Positions 56,253 through 63,408 of a stretch of DNA of 63,408 bases are shown here, piece by piece. The notes beneath the pieces are model-generated. The model saw only the letters and a list, made by a program, of their open reading frames with translations, was not told where the DNA came from and searched no databases. Within the stretch, counting starts at the first letter, position 1; each line of letters starts with the position of its first letter. Both the position numbers and the translations under genes were made by a program. Source of the DNA: Armatimonadota bacterium (GTDB lineage: Bacteria; Cloacimonadota; Cloacimonadia; Cloacimonadales; TCS61); contig JABMPU010000164.1 in NCBI GenBank assembly GCA_013203665.1, positions 1-63,408 on the forward strand. Direction: 5' to 3'.

Positions 56253-56316
56253 GGCTTTATAAATATTAATTATTTATGTCTTGCTATCTCTTTTATAATA
56301 ACACTTTTTTTGGATT

Positions 56317-56562
56317 TTATATGAAAAGAATTTTATAATGAAAAGCCTTTAACTTGTTCCCTCCAGTATTAGTGAACTCTCCCCCAGACAATCGTTGTAT
56401 AGTATTATATCTCTCTACCCAAAAATCCGTAATTCGTGAAGGAGGAGACAATACTTTTTTTCCCACAAGAATTTTGGTAACTTCAGCACTACTTAATTTA
56501 TCAAGACAGCCTGGATCTTTTTCATCTAATTCACTCAGTACATCATCAATTTTCTGCATCAT
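56317..56562 (-). CDS. Small unknown protein
   Basis: About 81 residues (MQKIDDVLSELDEKDPGCLD ...). AAAGGAG lies eight bases before the start, which supports translation. The C-terminus turns basic and hydrophobic (KLKAFHYKILFI). Family unknown; it could be a fragment of a larger gene. Confidence 0.45.
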   Translation of the reverse strand: MMQKIDDVLSELDEKDPGCLDKLSSAEVTKILVGKKVLSPPSRITDFWVERYNTIQRLSGGEFTNTGGNKLKAFHYKILFI

Positions 56563-56601
56563 TCCATAATCTCCTTTAATAATTAACCCATATTGTTTCC
56601 C

Positions 56602-56715
56602 CTACCCCGCCTTCCTGATTATCATAAATAACAACCCTAGCAGAGCTACACAGGTATTCTTGGAATTTATTATTATCGGAATATATTCCTTATTAGCGTA
56701 AACCATGTCCATCAT
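56602..56715 (-). CDS. Possible 37-residue peptide
   Basis: MMDMVYANKEYIPIIINSKN then TCVALLGLLFMIIRKAG. AAGGAG is well placed before the ATG. The end is hydrophobic, as in small membrane peptides. Short enough to be chance. Confidence 0.25.
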   Translation of the reverse strand: MMDMVYANKEYIPIIINSKNTCVALLGLLFMIIRKAG

Positions 56716-57080
56716 TTCTCCTTAATCGGTGAGTAACATAAACCGTGAGGAAAATGAGAAATTGGAGAAATATGTCAAGGATTTAAATAGTTAATAGTAT
56801 GAAATAAAATGAGATTGAGGATACACATTTGAATACTAAAATAGATTCTTCCATCTTCGCTAAAGCTACGATGGGACAGGTCGTCGAATGCCTTTGTAAG
56901 TTCTTCCTCCAACCTAGGTCCTTCGACAAGCTCAGGATGACACAAGCTCCAGCGTGGCAGGCAGAAAGACAAAAGGGGGATAAAAAAGTTCTTGACGGAT
57001 AAATCATAAAATAATCTCTGTAGACCGACGGTCGGTATAGACCAAAGGTTTAGTTTGTTGATGAGGCTTTAGGAGGTTGA
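56716..57080. other. Intergenic region before the TetR operon
   Basis: About 360 bases. 56850-56960 is an intergenic repeat-type stretch (TTCGCTAAAGCTACGATGGG; GTCCTTCGACAAGCTCAGGA, then TGACA). TTGACG at 56992 may be a -35 element, but no convincing -10 is seen. The TetR operator is listed separately. Confidence 0.5.
57024..57036. promoter_or_regulatory. TetR-family operator
   Basis: ACCGACGGTCGGT is a perfect palindrome centred on G at 57030, of the type bound by TetR-family repressors (ACCGACnGTCGGT), 45 bases before the regulator's ATG. Flanks TAG ... TAT extend the symmetry weakly. Confidence 0.8.
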
Positions 57081-57773
57081 ATGGTGAGAATCGTAAAAGA
57101 ATATGCAGAAAGAAAAAAAGAAATAATGGGTACTGCTCGAGCCCTTTTCTATCAAAACGGGTATGCAAATACTTCCGTGAATTTCATTATAGAAACCATC
57201 GGGATTTCCAAAGGTACATTTTATCATTACTTCAAATCCAAAGAAGACCTGCTGGATAACATCGTAGATGAATTCACTAAAGAAATCATTTCCAAATTGG
57301 AGTTGGTGGTGAATGATAATTCTTTGGACGCAATAAGTAAATTAAACAAATTCTACCGTCAGGCAGGTATGTATAAAGCTGAAAATATCGATGTAATCAA
57401 AACCATTGTAAATGCACTTTATAATGATAAAAACCTTTTGTTGCGATATAAAATGAACAATCGATCTGTAGAATTAATACTTCCTTTGATGAGTAAAGTT
57501 TTCGAACAGGGAAAGAACGAAGGTTCATTCGATATAGAATTTCCGGAAGCAACTGCCAGGATCATCCTGCTTTTCGGAACTTCCCTGGGGGAATACAATG
57601 CAAAATTGATGATGGATCTGGATGAAAATCCAGCTAACATCGAGGAAATGAAAAAGCATTTCAATATATATCAGACGTCTATTCAAAGAATTCTCGGTGC
57701 ACCGGAAGGTTCGATAGAAATATTTGATGAAGAGATCGTCGATGCAATTATGGAAAAATATAATGAAAGTTAA
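57081..57773 (+). CDS. TetR-family transcriptional regulator
   Basis: 230 residues. N-terminal helix-turn-helix ALFYQNGYANTSVNFIIETI ... GISKGTFYHYFKSKEDLLDN is the family signature; the C-terminal helical domain binds an unknown ligand. GGAGGTTGA precedes the ATG. Its last codons overlap the start of the outer-membrane protein gene by 11 bases, so it heads an operon with it and probably the ABC genes. Confidence 0.95.
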   Translation: MVRIVKEYAERKKEIMGTARALFYQNGYANTSVNFIIETIGISKGTFYHYFKSKEDLLDNIVDEFTKEIISKLELVVNDNSLDAISKLNKFYRQAGMYKAENIDVIKTIVNALYNDKNLLLRYKMNNRSVELILPLMSKVFEQGKNEGSFDIEFPEATARIILLFGTSLGEYNAKLMMDLDENPANIEEMKKHFNIYQTSIQRILGAPEGSIEIFDEEIVDAIMEKYNES

Positions 57774-58848
57774 AATATTCTGTTTATTTATCCTACTCTG
57801 CTCTCAAATGCAGGCAGAATTTTTCAATTTGAAAAACGACTTCTGGAGTCAGGCATCTCTTTTTGAAAGATCCAGTACCCAGCAATATCATCTTGGTATT
57901 CAATATAAACCAACTGTTTCATTGAATATTATCCAAAAAGATAACTTCGGGATAGATTTTGAAACGATTGCTAACTTATCTTACAAATACATTAAAAACG
58001 ATTCTACTAATTTTGAAGAAAAAGATGCTGAAATTTATCGGGGCTGGATAAGATATTCCGGCAGTCAGTTTGAAGCACGTGCAGGTTTACAGAAAATCAA
58101 TTTTGGACCTGCCCAGCTACTTCGTTCTCTCAAATGGTTCGATACAATCGATCCGCGTGATCCGCAGGAAGAAACTCAAGGTGTCCGTGCAGGTCTATTT
58201 AGATATTTTTTCCTGAATAATGCCAATATCTGGTTCTGGGTAATATATGCAGAAGATGAGCTTAAAGGATTGGAAACATTTGCATCAACAGAAAACAGCT
58301 TCGAGTTCGGTGGAAGGGTGCAATATCCTTTTGAATTCTGTGAAGCAGCTCTTTCCTATCATCACCGTGAAATGGAGAATACTTTCGAAGACAGGTTCGG
58401 TTTCGATGCACGCTGGGATTTTGAGATCGGATTATGGATCGAAGCAGTTGCTGCGAAATATTGTGAAAATGATTTTATTCCAAATTGGGAAAAATATCTG
58501 ACACTTGGAGCAGATTACACCATTTCGCTTGGAAATGGAATTCACATTCTCGGAGAACATTTTGTTTATTCAAAATCGGAAAGTGATCTTTTTGAAAGCA
58601 GTTATAAAGCAGAATCATCTGCCATCTCATTTAGTTATCCCATCGGATTATTTGATAATATCGTGGCAATGATAGTTTATAGTTGGGAAAGTGAAGACTG
58701 GTTCCGGTTTCTTTCTTATCAAAGAAATTACGATCATTTGAGCATTTACCTGAATCTTTCCTGGAACCCGGAAGTTAATAGCTTTGATCCAGACCAAATA
58801 TCAAATGATGGTAAATCTGTGCAACTGATGATCGGGTATAGTTTTTAA
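57763..58848 (+). CDS. Porin-like outer-membrane beta-barrel
   Basis: 361 residues from the ATG at 57763. Signal peptide (KVKIFCLFILLCSQMQA), then alternating strands with GWIRYSGSQFEARAGLQKIN, PAQLLRSLKWFDTIDPRDPQ and the aromatic C-terminus GKSVQLMIGYSF, as in outer-membrane porins. Likely the outer-membrane exit of the transport system encoded downstream. The reading frame continues upstream to 57724 but lacks a signal peptide there. Confidence 0.8.
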   Translation: MKVKIFCLFILLCSQMQAEFFNLKNDFWSQASLFERSSTQQYHLGIQYKPTVSLNIIQKDNFGIDFETIANLSYKYIKNDSTNFEEKDAEIYRGWIRYSGSQFEARAGLQKINFGPAQLLRSLKWFDTIDPRDPQEETQGVRAGLFRYFFLNNANIWFWVIYAEDELKGLETFASTENSFEFGGRVQYPFEFCEAALSYHHREMENTFEDRFGFDARWDFEIGLWIEAVAAKYCENDFIPNWEKYLTLGADYTISLGNGIHILGEHFVYSKSESDLFESSYKAESSAISFSYPIGLFDNIVAMIVYSWESEDWFRFLSYQRNYDHLSIYLNLSWNPEVNSFDPDQISNDGKSVQLMIGYSF

Positions 58849-58857
58849 GAAGAAATG

Positions 58858-59149
58858 AGCCACGAAGAGCACGAAGGAACACGAAGATGAAAAAGAAATC
58901 GTTCTCATTAACCACCAGTTTCAACTGGTGGGAAAAAGAGATACATCCTGTTCCCTCAGCCGTTTTAACGGCTTCCGGATTTAAGCATGATAAACCGTTG
59001 AAACGGTTAATGTCGTGTTTTGGTTTTTCATCCCACTGGCTGAAGCCAGTGGTTAATGAGAACTTTCGAATCTATTGCTCACCTCGACTCGACGCTTTAC
59101 TTTCGAGTCGAAATAAAAAACTTAGTGTTTCTTAGTGCCCTTAGTGGCT
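58858..59149. repeat. Composite palindromic (MITE-like) element
   Basis: 292 bases with 29-base terminal inverted repeats: 58858-58886 (three CACGAAG units) and 59121-59149 (CTTAGTG-type units), 24 of 29 matching. Inside lies a perfect 15-base inverted repeat (58901-58915 and 59049-59063), and four palindromes: 58912-58931, 58958-58973, 58993-59008 and 59033-59052, each with a 2-base centre (tc, tt or ga). No protein-coding gene; a frame at 58887-59135 merely translates the palindromes. Confidence 0.75.
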
Positions 59150-59166
59150 AATAAAAGAGGTAAAAT

Positions 59167-59859
59167 ATGGAACTTATCAAAATCGAAAAAATGACCAAAC
59201 ACTATCCCATTGGTGGCGGAAAATTCACAGCACTACGGGATATCGACCTGGAATTTAAAAAAGGAGAATTCACCGGCATTGTAGGACCCAGCGGTTCAGG
59301 AAAAACAACGCTTCTTAATATCATCGGTTCGCTGGATACACAAAGCGAAGGAGATGTGGAAGTTATGGGAAATTCTATTAGGAAACTATCATCCACAAAG
59401 GCTGCGAAACTTCGCAGCCAACATATTGGTTTTATCTTCCAGACTTATAATCTGCTACCGGTTTACACTGTTTTTGAAAATGTGGAATTTCCTTTAATCC
59501 TGTTGGGAATGCCAGCAGAAAAACGCAAAAAAGCTGTTCTCGATGCACTCGAGTGGGTTGGCTTATCCGATAAAGTAAAATCCCGTCCTGCTCAGCTTTC
59601 AGGTGGAGAATGTCAGAGGGTGGCAATTGCCAGAGCGATAGTAAAGAAACCGGATCTGGTGCTGGCTGACGAACCAACCGCTAACCTGGATGCGGAAAAT
59701 TCACATCATATATTAAAGACCATGGAAAAGATCAACAAAGAGCTGGGAACTACTTTCATCTTCTCCACACATGATGCAAAAGTAATAAAATATTTAAAAA
59801 GAAAAATTTCACTTCTGGATGGAAAAGTAGATAAAGACGAAATAGTGAATGGAGGTTGA
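59167..59859 (+). CDS. ABC transporter ATPase, LolD/MacB-like
   Basis: 230 residues. Walker A GPSGSGKTT, signature QLSGGECQRVAIARA, Walker B LVLADEPTANLD and the switch H in STHDAKVI. This size and motif set is typical of the MacB/LolD group that works with FtsX-type permeases to move lipoproteins, peptides or lipids outward. AAGAGG precedes the ATG. Confidence 0.94.
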   Translation: MELIKIEKMTKHYPIGGGKFTALRDIDLEFKKGEFTGIVGPSGSGKTTLLNIIGSLDTQSEGDVEVMGNSIRKLSSTKAAKLRSQHIGFIFQTYNLLPVYTVFENVEFPLILLGMPAEKRKKAVLDALEWVGLSDKVKSRPAQLSGGECQRVAIARAIVKKPDLVLADEPTANLDAENSHHILKTMEKINKELGTTFIFSTHDAKVIKYLKRKISLLDGKVDKDEIVNGG

Positions 59860-59885
59860 TCATGATCTTCAAATTTATTAGCTCG

Positions 59886-60013
59886 TTCAATCGTCCCGAT
59901 TGAATGGAATGTTTGAGATCGACCGTCCCGGTCGGAAAAATAGAAGTGGTTTAATAATAACACCGAGACGGTGTTATTGAAAAAACTAATGGTTCAATCG
60001 TCCCGATTGAACC
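59886..60013. repeat. Four palindromes with a constant centre
   Basis: Four inverted repeats: 59886-59904 (TTCAATCG-tcc-CGATTGAA), 59920-59934 (CGACCG-tcc-CGGTCG), 59956-59978 (AATAACACCG-aga-CGGTGTTATT) and 59991-60013 (GGTTCAATCG-tcc-CGATTGAACC). The stems differ but the CG-NNN-CG centre is shared. They fill the 200 bases between the ATPase and the first permease. Confidence 0.7.
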
Positions 60014-60055
60014 AACATTATAATTTTAGTAAAAAAATATAATCAAGGAGAACAG

Positions 60056-61228
60056 ATGATCTTCAAACTCGCTTATAAAAATATCATGGGAGCAGGCTTC
60101 CGCACATGGCTGAATATCTTCATCCTCTCGCTTTCCTACTTCGTTATAATTGCCCTGCAGGGATTCTTTATGGGCTGGCAAGATGATGCTTCTCGTGAAA
60201 TGAAGAACTGGGATTTTGCAGGTGGACAATACTGGCAGGAAGCTTATGATCCGTACGATCCATATACATTGGAAGACAGTCATGCTACGATCCCTGAAGA
60301 TCTGCAAAAACTGTTAGACAACGGTGAAGCTATTTCGATTCTGCTTTCTCCCGCTACGATCTATCCCGAAAGAAGAATGCGAAATATTGTACTTAAAGGT
60401 ATCGATCCGGATCAGGATCTGATCGAACTTCCAACAAAATATCTGGCAGATCCTGATGGTGAGACAAATTGTATAATCGGCTCCGGATTTGCTGATAACC
60501 TGAATATTAAAGAAGGAGATTTCATCGTTCTGCGTTGGCGTGATAAAAACGGAACTTATGATGCCCGTGATATAAAAGTGGCTCACGTTTTTTCTACAAC
60601 AGTAATCACTGTGGAAAGCAATCAGGTATGGATATCTCTACCAGTTCTGCAGGAAATGCTGGGTCTTCCAAATGAAGCTACTATCATCACAATAAAAGAT
60701 GAAATGTATAATAAAGAATTCTCCGGTTGGCAATATAAGAATTTGGATTTCCTGCTAATAGACCTTACAAACATGATCAAGGCAAAAACTATCGGTTCAT
60801 CGATAATGTACATTCTTATGTTGTTCCTGGCTATGATAGCTATTTTCGATACACAGATACTTTCCATTTTCCGCCGTCGTAAAGAAATGGGAACAATGAT
60901 GGCTATGGGAATGACACGACCGAAAATTATTCAACTGTTTACTCTGGAAGGTGTTCTTCACGCAGTGCTGGCAATTTTGATGGGTGCTGTATATGGAATT
61001 CCATTATTGCGATATTTTGAAAAAGTAGGAATGCAAATTGGAATGGATGCTAAAGAATGGGGCTTGAGCGGTTTGGATGATGCACTCTATCCGGTTTATG
61101 GCTGGAAACTGGTTGTTGGAACGATTGTATTAGTTTTGATAACCGTTACTATCGTGAGTTTTCTTCCTACCAGGAAGATAGCGAAACTGAAACCAACCGA
61201 TGCCCTGCGCGGAAAGATGACAAAATAA
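60056..61228 (+). CDS. FtsX-type ABC permease 1
   Basis: 390 residues. One N-terminal membrane helix (about 17-37), a large periplasmic domain (about 40-260), then three helices in the FtsX domain (about 265-385: MYILMLFLAMIAIFDTQIL, RRKEMGTMMAMGMTRPKIIQ). This is the LolC/E-MacB layout. AAGGAG precedes the ATG. Partner of the ATPase upstream. Confidence 0.9.
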   Translation: MIFKLAYKNIMGAGFRTWLNIFILSLSYFVIIALQGFFMGWQDDASREMKNWDFAGGQYWQEAYDPYDPYTLEDSHATIPEDLQKLLDNGEAISILLSPATIYPERRMRNIVLKGIDPDQDLIELPTKYLADPDGETNCIIGSGFADNLNIKEGDFIVLRWRDKNGTYDARDIKVAHVFSTTVITVESNQVWISLPVLQEMLGLPNEATIITIKDEMYNKEFSGWQYKNLDFLLIDLTNMIKAKTIGSSIMYILMLFLAMIAIFDTQILSIFRRRKEMGTMMAMGMTRPKIIQLFTLEGVLHAVLAILMGAVYGIPLLRYFEKVGMQIGMDAKEWGLSGLDDALYPVYGWKLVVGTIVLVLITVTIVSFLPTRKIAKLKPTDALRGKMTK

Positions 61229-61297
61229 TACCTCACCTTAATCCTCTCCTAAAAGGAGAGGAAATATACCCTCTAAGGAGAAAGCTGGGATGAGGTA
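61229..61297. repeat. Inverted-repeat intergenic element
   Basis: TACCTCA ... TGAGGTA ends enclose a hairpin CCTCTCCT-aaa-AGGAGAGG (61243-61261) and a second CCCTCTAAGGAG. This CCTCACC-type element is seen in many bacterial genomes between genes. Lies between the two permeases. Confidence 0.65.
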
Positions 61298-61312
61298 AAA
61301 AAGGATAAAATA

Positions 61313-62578
61313 ATGTTTAGATTTTTAGCAATAGGACTTATACGGGATCGCACCAGGAGCTTCTTCCCCATTCTGATCATTGCATCTGGTGTGATGTTAA
61401 CCGTTCTTTTTTTCAGTTGGATAAATGGTTATGCCACAATGCTGATCGCAGATAATGCCCGTTTCGAAACAGGACACATGAAAATAGTAACCAGAGCTTA
61501 CAATGAACTGATCGATCAAAGACCTTATGATCTGGGTTTGATGAATGTGAATGAGAAAATTGAAGTTCTTACCAGTGAATATCCCTTGATGCATTGGCAG
61601 CCACGCATCTATTTCGGTGGTCTGCTGGATCTTCCCGATGAAAAGGGAGAAACATTAAGTCAGGGAGAAGTGATCGGATTTGGAGTGGACCTTTTTTCTG
61701 ATTCATACGAACGAGATCTTCTGAATCTAAAAGAAGCCATCTCAAATGGACACCTTCCATCCAAACAGGGAGAAATATTAATCAGCCAGGAAGTTGCAGA
61801 AAAACTTGGAATTAAAGTTGGTGATAAAGTTACGATCATTGGAAGCACGATGTATGGCTCGATGGCAATGCATAATTTCACCGTAAGCGGTATGGTTCTC
61901 TTCGGCGTTCAGGCTATGGATCGCGGTGCAGCAATAGTAGATATTTCTGATGTTCGATCGTTTTTGGATATGGAAGATTCAGCGAGTGAAATTCTTGGCT
62001 TCCTACCCAAATACGATGAAGATACAACTTTTGATATCTCTGCAGCATTCAATGAAGCATACAGTAATGAAGATGATGAATTTTCTGAAATAATGCTTCC
62101 TTTAAGGACACAAGGACAGATGGAATTCCTGCTCACTGCTCTGGATGAGAGAATGGGAATGTTCATATTTATATTCATTTTTGTAATGTCGCTCGTTTTG
62201 TGGAATTCCGGTCTTATGAACGGAATACGACGCTACGGAGAAATCGGGATTAGACTGGCTATTGGAGAAAGCAAAGGACACATCTACCGTTCACTGATAT
62301 TGGAATCTTTTCTGATTGGAATTGCAGCAACAATTATTGGAACAGCTATCGGGCTTGTATTTTCCTATTTCCTACAATACAATGGGATCGACGTGTCTTC
62401 AATGTTAAAAGATTCAAAAGTGATAATGAGTGCTACAATGCGGGCACAGGTAACTCCAGCAAGTTATTTCATCGGTTTTTTCCCTGGTGTTATCGCTTCT
62501 GTAACGGGAGCTGTTATCTCAGGAATCGGCATTTATAGAAGAAATACAGCACAACTATTCAAGGAGTTGGAAACATGA
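61313..62578 (+). CDS. FtsX-type ABC permease 2
   Basis: 421 residues. N-terminal helix (about 18-38), periplasmic domain (about 40-285) and FtsX domain with three helices (about 290-410: RRYGEIGIRLAIGESKGHIY). Same layout as the other permease; the two differ in sequence, so a heterodimer is likely. Its stop overlaps the start of the LolA-like gene by four bases. Confidence 0.9.
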   Translation: MFRFLAIGLIRDRTRSFFPILIIASGVMLTVLFFSWINGYATMLIADNARFETGHMKIVTRAYNELIDQRPYDLGLMNVNEKIEVLTSEYPLMHWQPRIYFGGLLDLPDEKGETLSQGEVIGFGVDLFSDSYERDLLNLKEAISNGHLPSKQGEILISQEVAEKLGIKVGDKVTIIGSTMYGSMAMHNFTVSGMVLFGVQAMDRGAAIVDISDVRSFLDMEDSASEILGFLPKYDEDTTFDISAAFNEAYSNEDDEFSEIMLPLRTQGQMEFLLTALDERMGMFIFIFIFVMSLVLWNSGLMNGIRRYGEIGIRLAIGESKGHIYRSLILESFLIGIAATIIGTAIGLVFSYFLQYNGIDVSSMLKDSKVIMSATMRAQVTPASYFIGFFPGVIASVTGAVISGIGIYRRNTAQLFKELET

Positions 62579-63312
62579 AAAAGATATTTATAATTATATT
62601 ACTGCTAATTGCAATTACCCTTTTTGCAGAATTTCCTGATGGGAGCGAACTCATCCGAAAGGTAGATAACAACATGTATTCCAGAAATGCCGTCTCAACT
62701 TCAAGGATGATAGTGCACGGCAGAAGAGGAAGCAGGACAATGGAGATCAAATCCTGGGCAGAAGGCGAAGACAGATCTTTTTCTGAGTATCTTTCACCAC
62801 CACGGGATGCAGGAACAAAAATGCTGAAGTTGGAAGATAAACTGTGGATCTACAATCCGTCTTCAGATCGCACCATTCAAATATCCGGTCACATGCTGCG
62901 TCAATCCATGATGGGTTCCGACCTTTCCTATGAAGATATGATGGAAGAAAACGAACTGATAAAAATTTATAATGCTGAAGTTTCAGGTGAAGAAATTATT
63001 AACGAAAGAGATTGCTGGATCGTTCTTTTAACAGCCAAAAAGGAAGATGCAGCTTATCAAACCAAAAAGGTGTGGATAGATAAAGAACGCTATCTTCCCC
63101 TGCGTGAGGAACGTTTTGGAAAAAGCGGCAAACTGCTTAAAACCACAGAGATAAATGAAGTGTTCAAGATCGGGAAACGCTGGTATCCAAAAAATATGAT
63201 TTTTAAAGATGTTCTGAAAAAAGGTAAAGGCACAGAATTTATCATCGATTCCATCGAGTTCGATGTGGAGATTCCGAAAGCGATTTTTACGAAAGCAGCG
63301 TTGAGGAAATAG
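62575..63312 (+). CDS. LolA-like outer-membrane lipoprotein-sorting protein
   Basis: 245 residues with a signal peptide (about 1-19, FAEFP). The half-barrel signature MEIKSWAEGEDRSFSEYLSP, GTKMLKLEDKLWIYNPSSDR and SDLSYEDMMEENELIKIY is typical of the LolA-like 'lipoprotein-sorting' family that accompanies MacB-like or MMPL transporters. It probably carries a hydrophobic cargo across the periplasm from the ABC permeases to the outer-membrane protein of the same operon. Confidence 0.92.
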   Translation: MKKIFIIILLLIAITLFAEFPDGSELIRKVDNNMYSRNAVSTSRMIVHGRRGSRTMEIKSWAEGEDRSFSEYLSPPRDAGTKMLKLEDKLWIYNPSSDRTIQISGHMLRQSMMGSDLSYEDMMEENELIKIYNAEVSGEEIINERDCWIVLLTAKKEDAAYQTKKVWIDKERYLPLREERFGKSGKLLKTTEINEVFKIGKRWYPKNMIFKDVLKKGKGTEFIIDSIEFDVEIPKAIFTKAALRK

Positions 63313-63340
63313 GAACGAGAAAATTTATCCAATATTTGGA

Positions 63341-63404
63341 AACCGATGAATCGGTTAAAATTTACTATCTTCTTATTAACCACCAACTTAAGTTGGTGGT
63401 TAAT
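63341..63404. repeat. Palindromes at the right edge
   Basis: AACCGAT-ga-ATCGGTT (63341-63356) and a perfect 30-base palindrome at 63375-63404 with half-site ATTAACCACCAACTT. The phrase ATTAACCACC also begins the palindromes of the element at 58858-59149, so this is probably another copy cut by the window edge. Confidence 0.7.
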
Positions 63405-63408
63405 GAAA

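Noticed and set aside
58887-59135. An 82-codon open frame on the plus strand after the porin-like gene
   Set aside because: It translates the palindromes and terminal repeats of the composite element and has no ribosome site.

Overview
The window is AT-rich DNA from a Gram-negative bacterium of the Fibrobacteres-Chlorobi-Bacteroidetes side of the tree, most likely a Cloacimonadota (WWE1) lineage. The best indicators are secreted proteins with type IX secretion (T9SS) C-terminal sorting domains of the form WDGKD(D/E)SGK-VS/TSG-Y-YKL ending in RKMILIK, several outer-membrane beta-barrels, abundant radical-SAM, glycyl-radical and Fe-S enzymes typical of a strict anaerobe, and AT-rich O-antigen genes. 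The phylum assignment is an inference; no rRNA gene is present.

Layout. Bases 1-12,000: selenocysteine decoding (selB and a divergent tRNA-Sec) lies between two gingipain-like (C25) secreted proteins. It is followed by a cysteate-synthase-like PLP enzyme and two T9SS cargo genes, one frameshifted at a G8 tract. Both cargo genes are followed by the same hairpin, which shows compensatory changes. Bases 12,100-18,100: ksgA with two uncharacterised genes, hslO, tRNA-Asp, a truncated GIY-YIG gene fused into a DUF3795 gene, an outer-membrane protein and a decayed pseudogene. Bases 18,300-24,100: dTDP-rhamnose genes rfbACD (no rfbB), glycosyltransferases and a GcvT-like protein. Bases 24,300-32,700: a DUF362 ferredoxin, a DUF4097 lipoprotein, a DUF2007 protein, a radical SAM/SPASM protein, a membrane protein and a complete hpdBCA set for 4-hydroxyphenylacetate decarboxylase (p-cresol formation), closed by a strong terminator. 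Bases 32,700-38,200: an SppA-type peptidase fused to a predicted outer-membrane domain, and a YtrA-type GntR/ABC operon with a visible operator. Bases 38,200-48,450: a ten-gene O-antigen locus containing an unusual PIG-L deacetylase / LpxD-like acyltransferase / MaoC hydratase trio. Bases 48,500-56,750: nth, tRNA-Pro, an ABC-F protein, a 2-hydroxyacyl-CoA-dehydratase-like protein, GNAT, an Asp/Glu racemase and several small proteins. Bases 57,000-63,400: a TetR-controlled operon (outer-membrane protein, ABC ATPase, two FtsX-type permeases, LolA-like carrier), visibly less AT-rich and riddled with short palindromes.

How the genes fit together. The cell appears to ferment amino acids anaerobically (hpdBCA would remove tyrosine-derived 4-hydroxyphenylacetate), builds an elaborate surface (rhamnose, O-antigen, T9SS cargo), and keeps a selenoprotein pathway whose client proteins are not in this window. 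The most notable items are hpdBCA in this lineage with all key catalytic residues conserved, the stand-alone cysteate synthase (possible sulfonolipid precursor), the proposed O-antigen N-acyl-exchange cassette, and the nested palindromic mobile-like element at 58858-59149 with its relatives.
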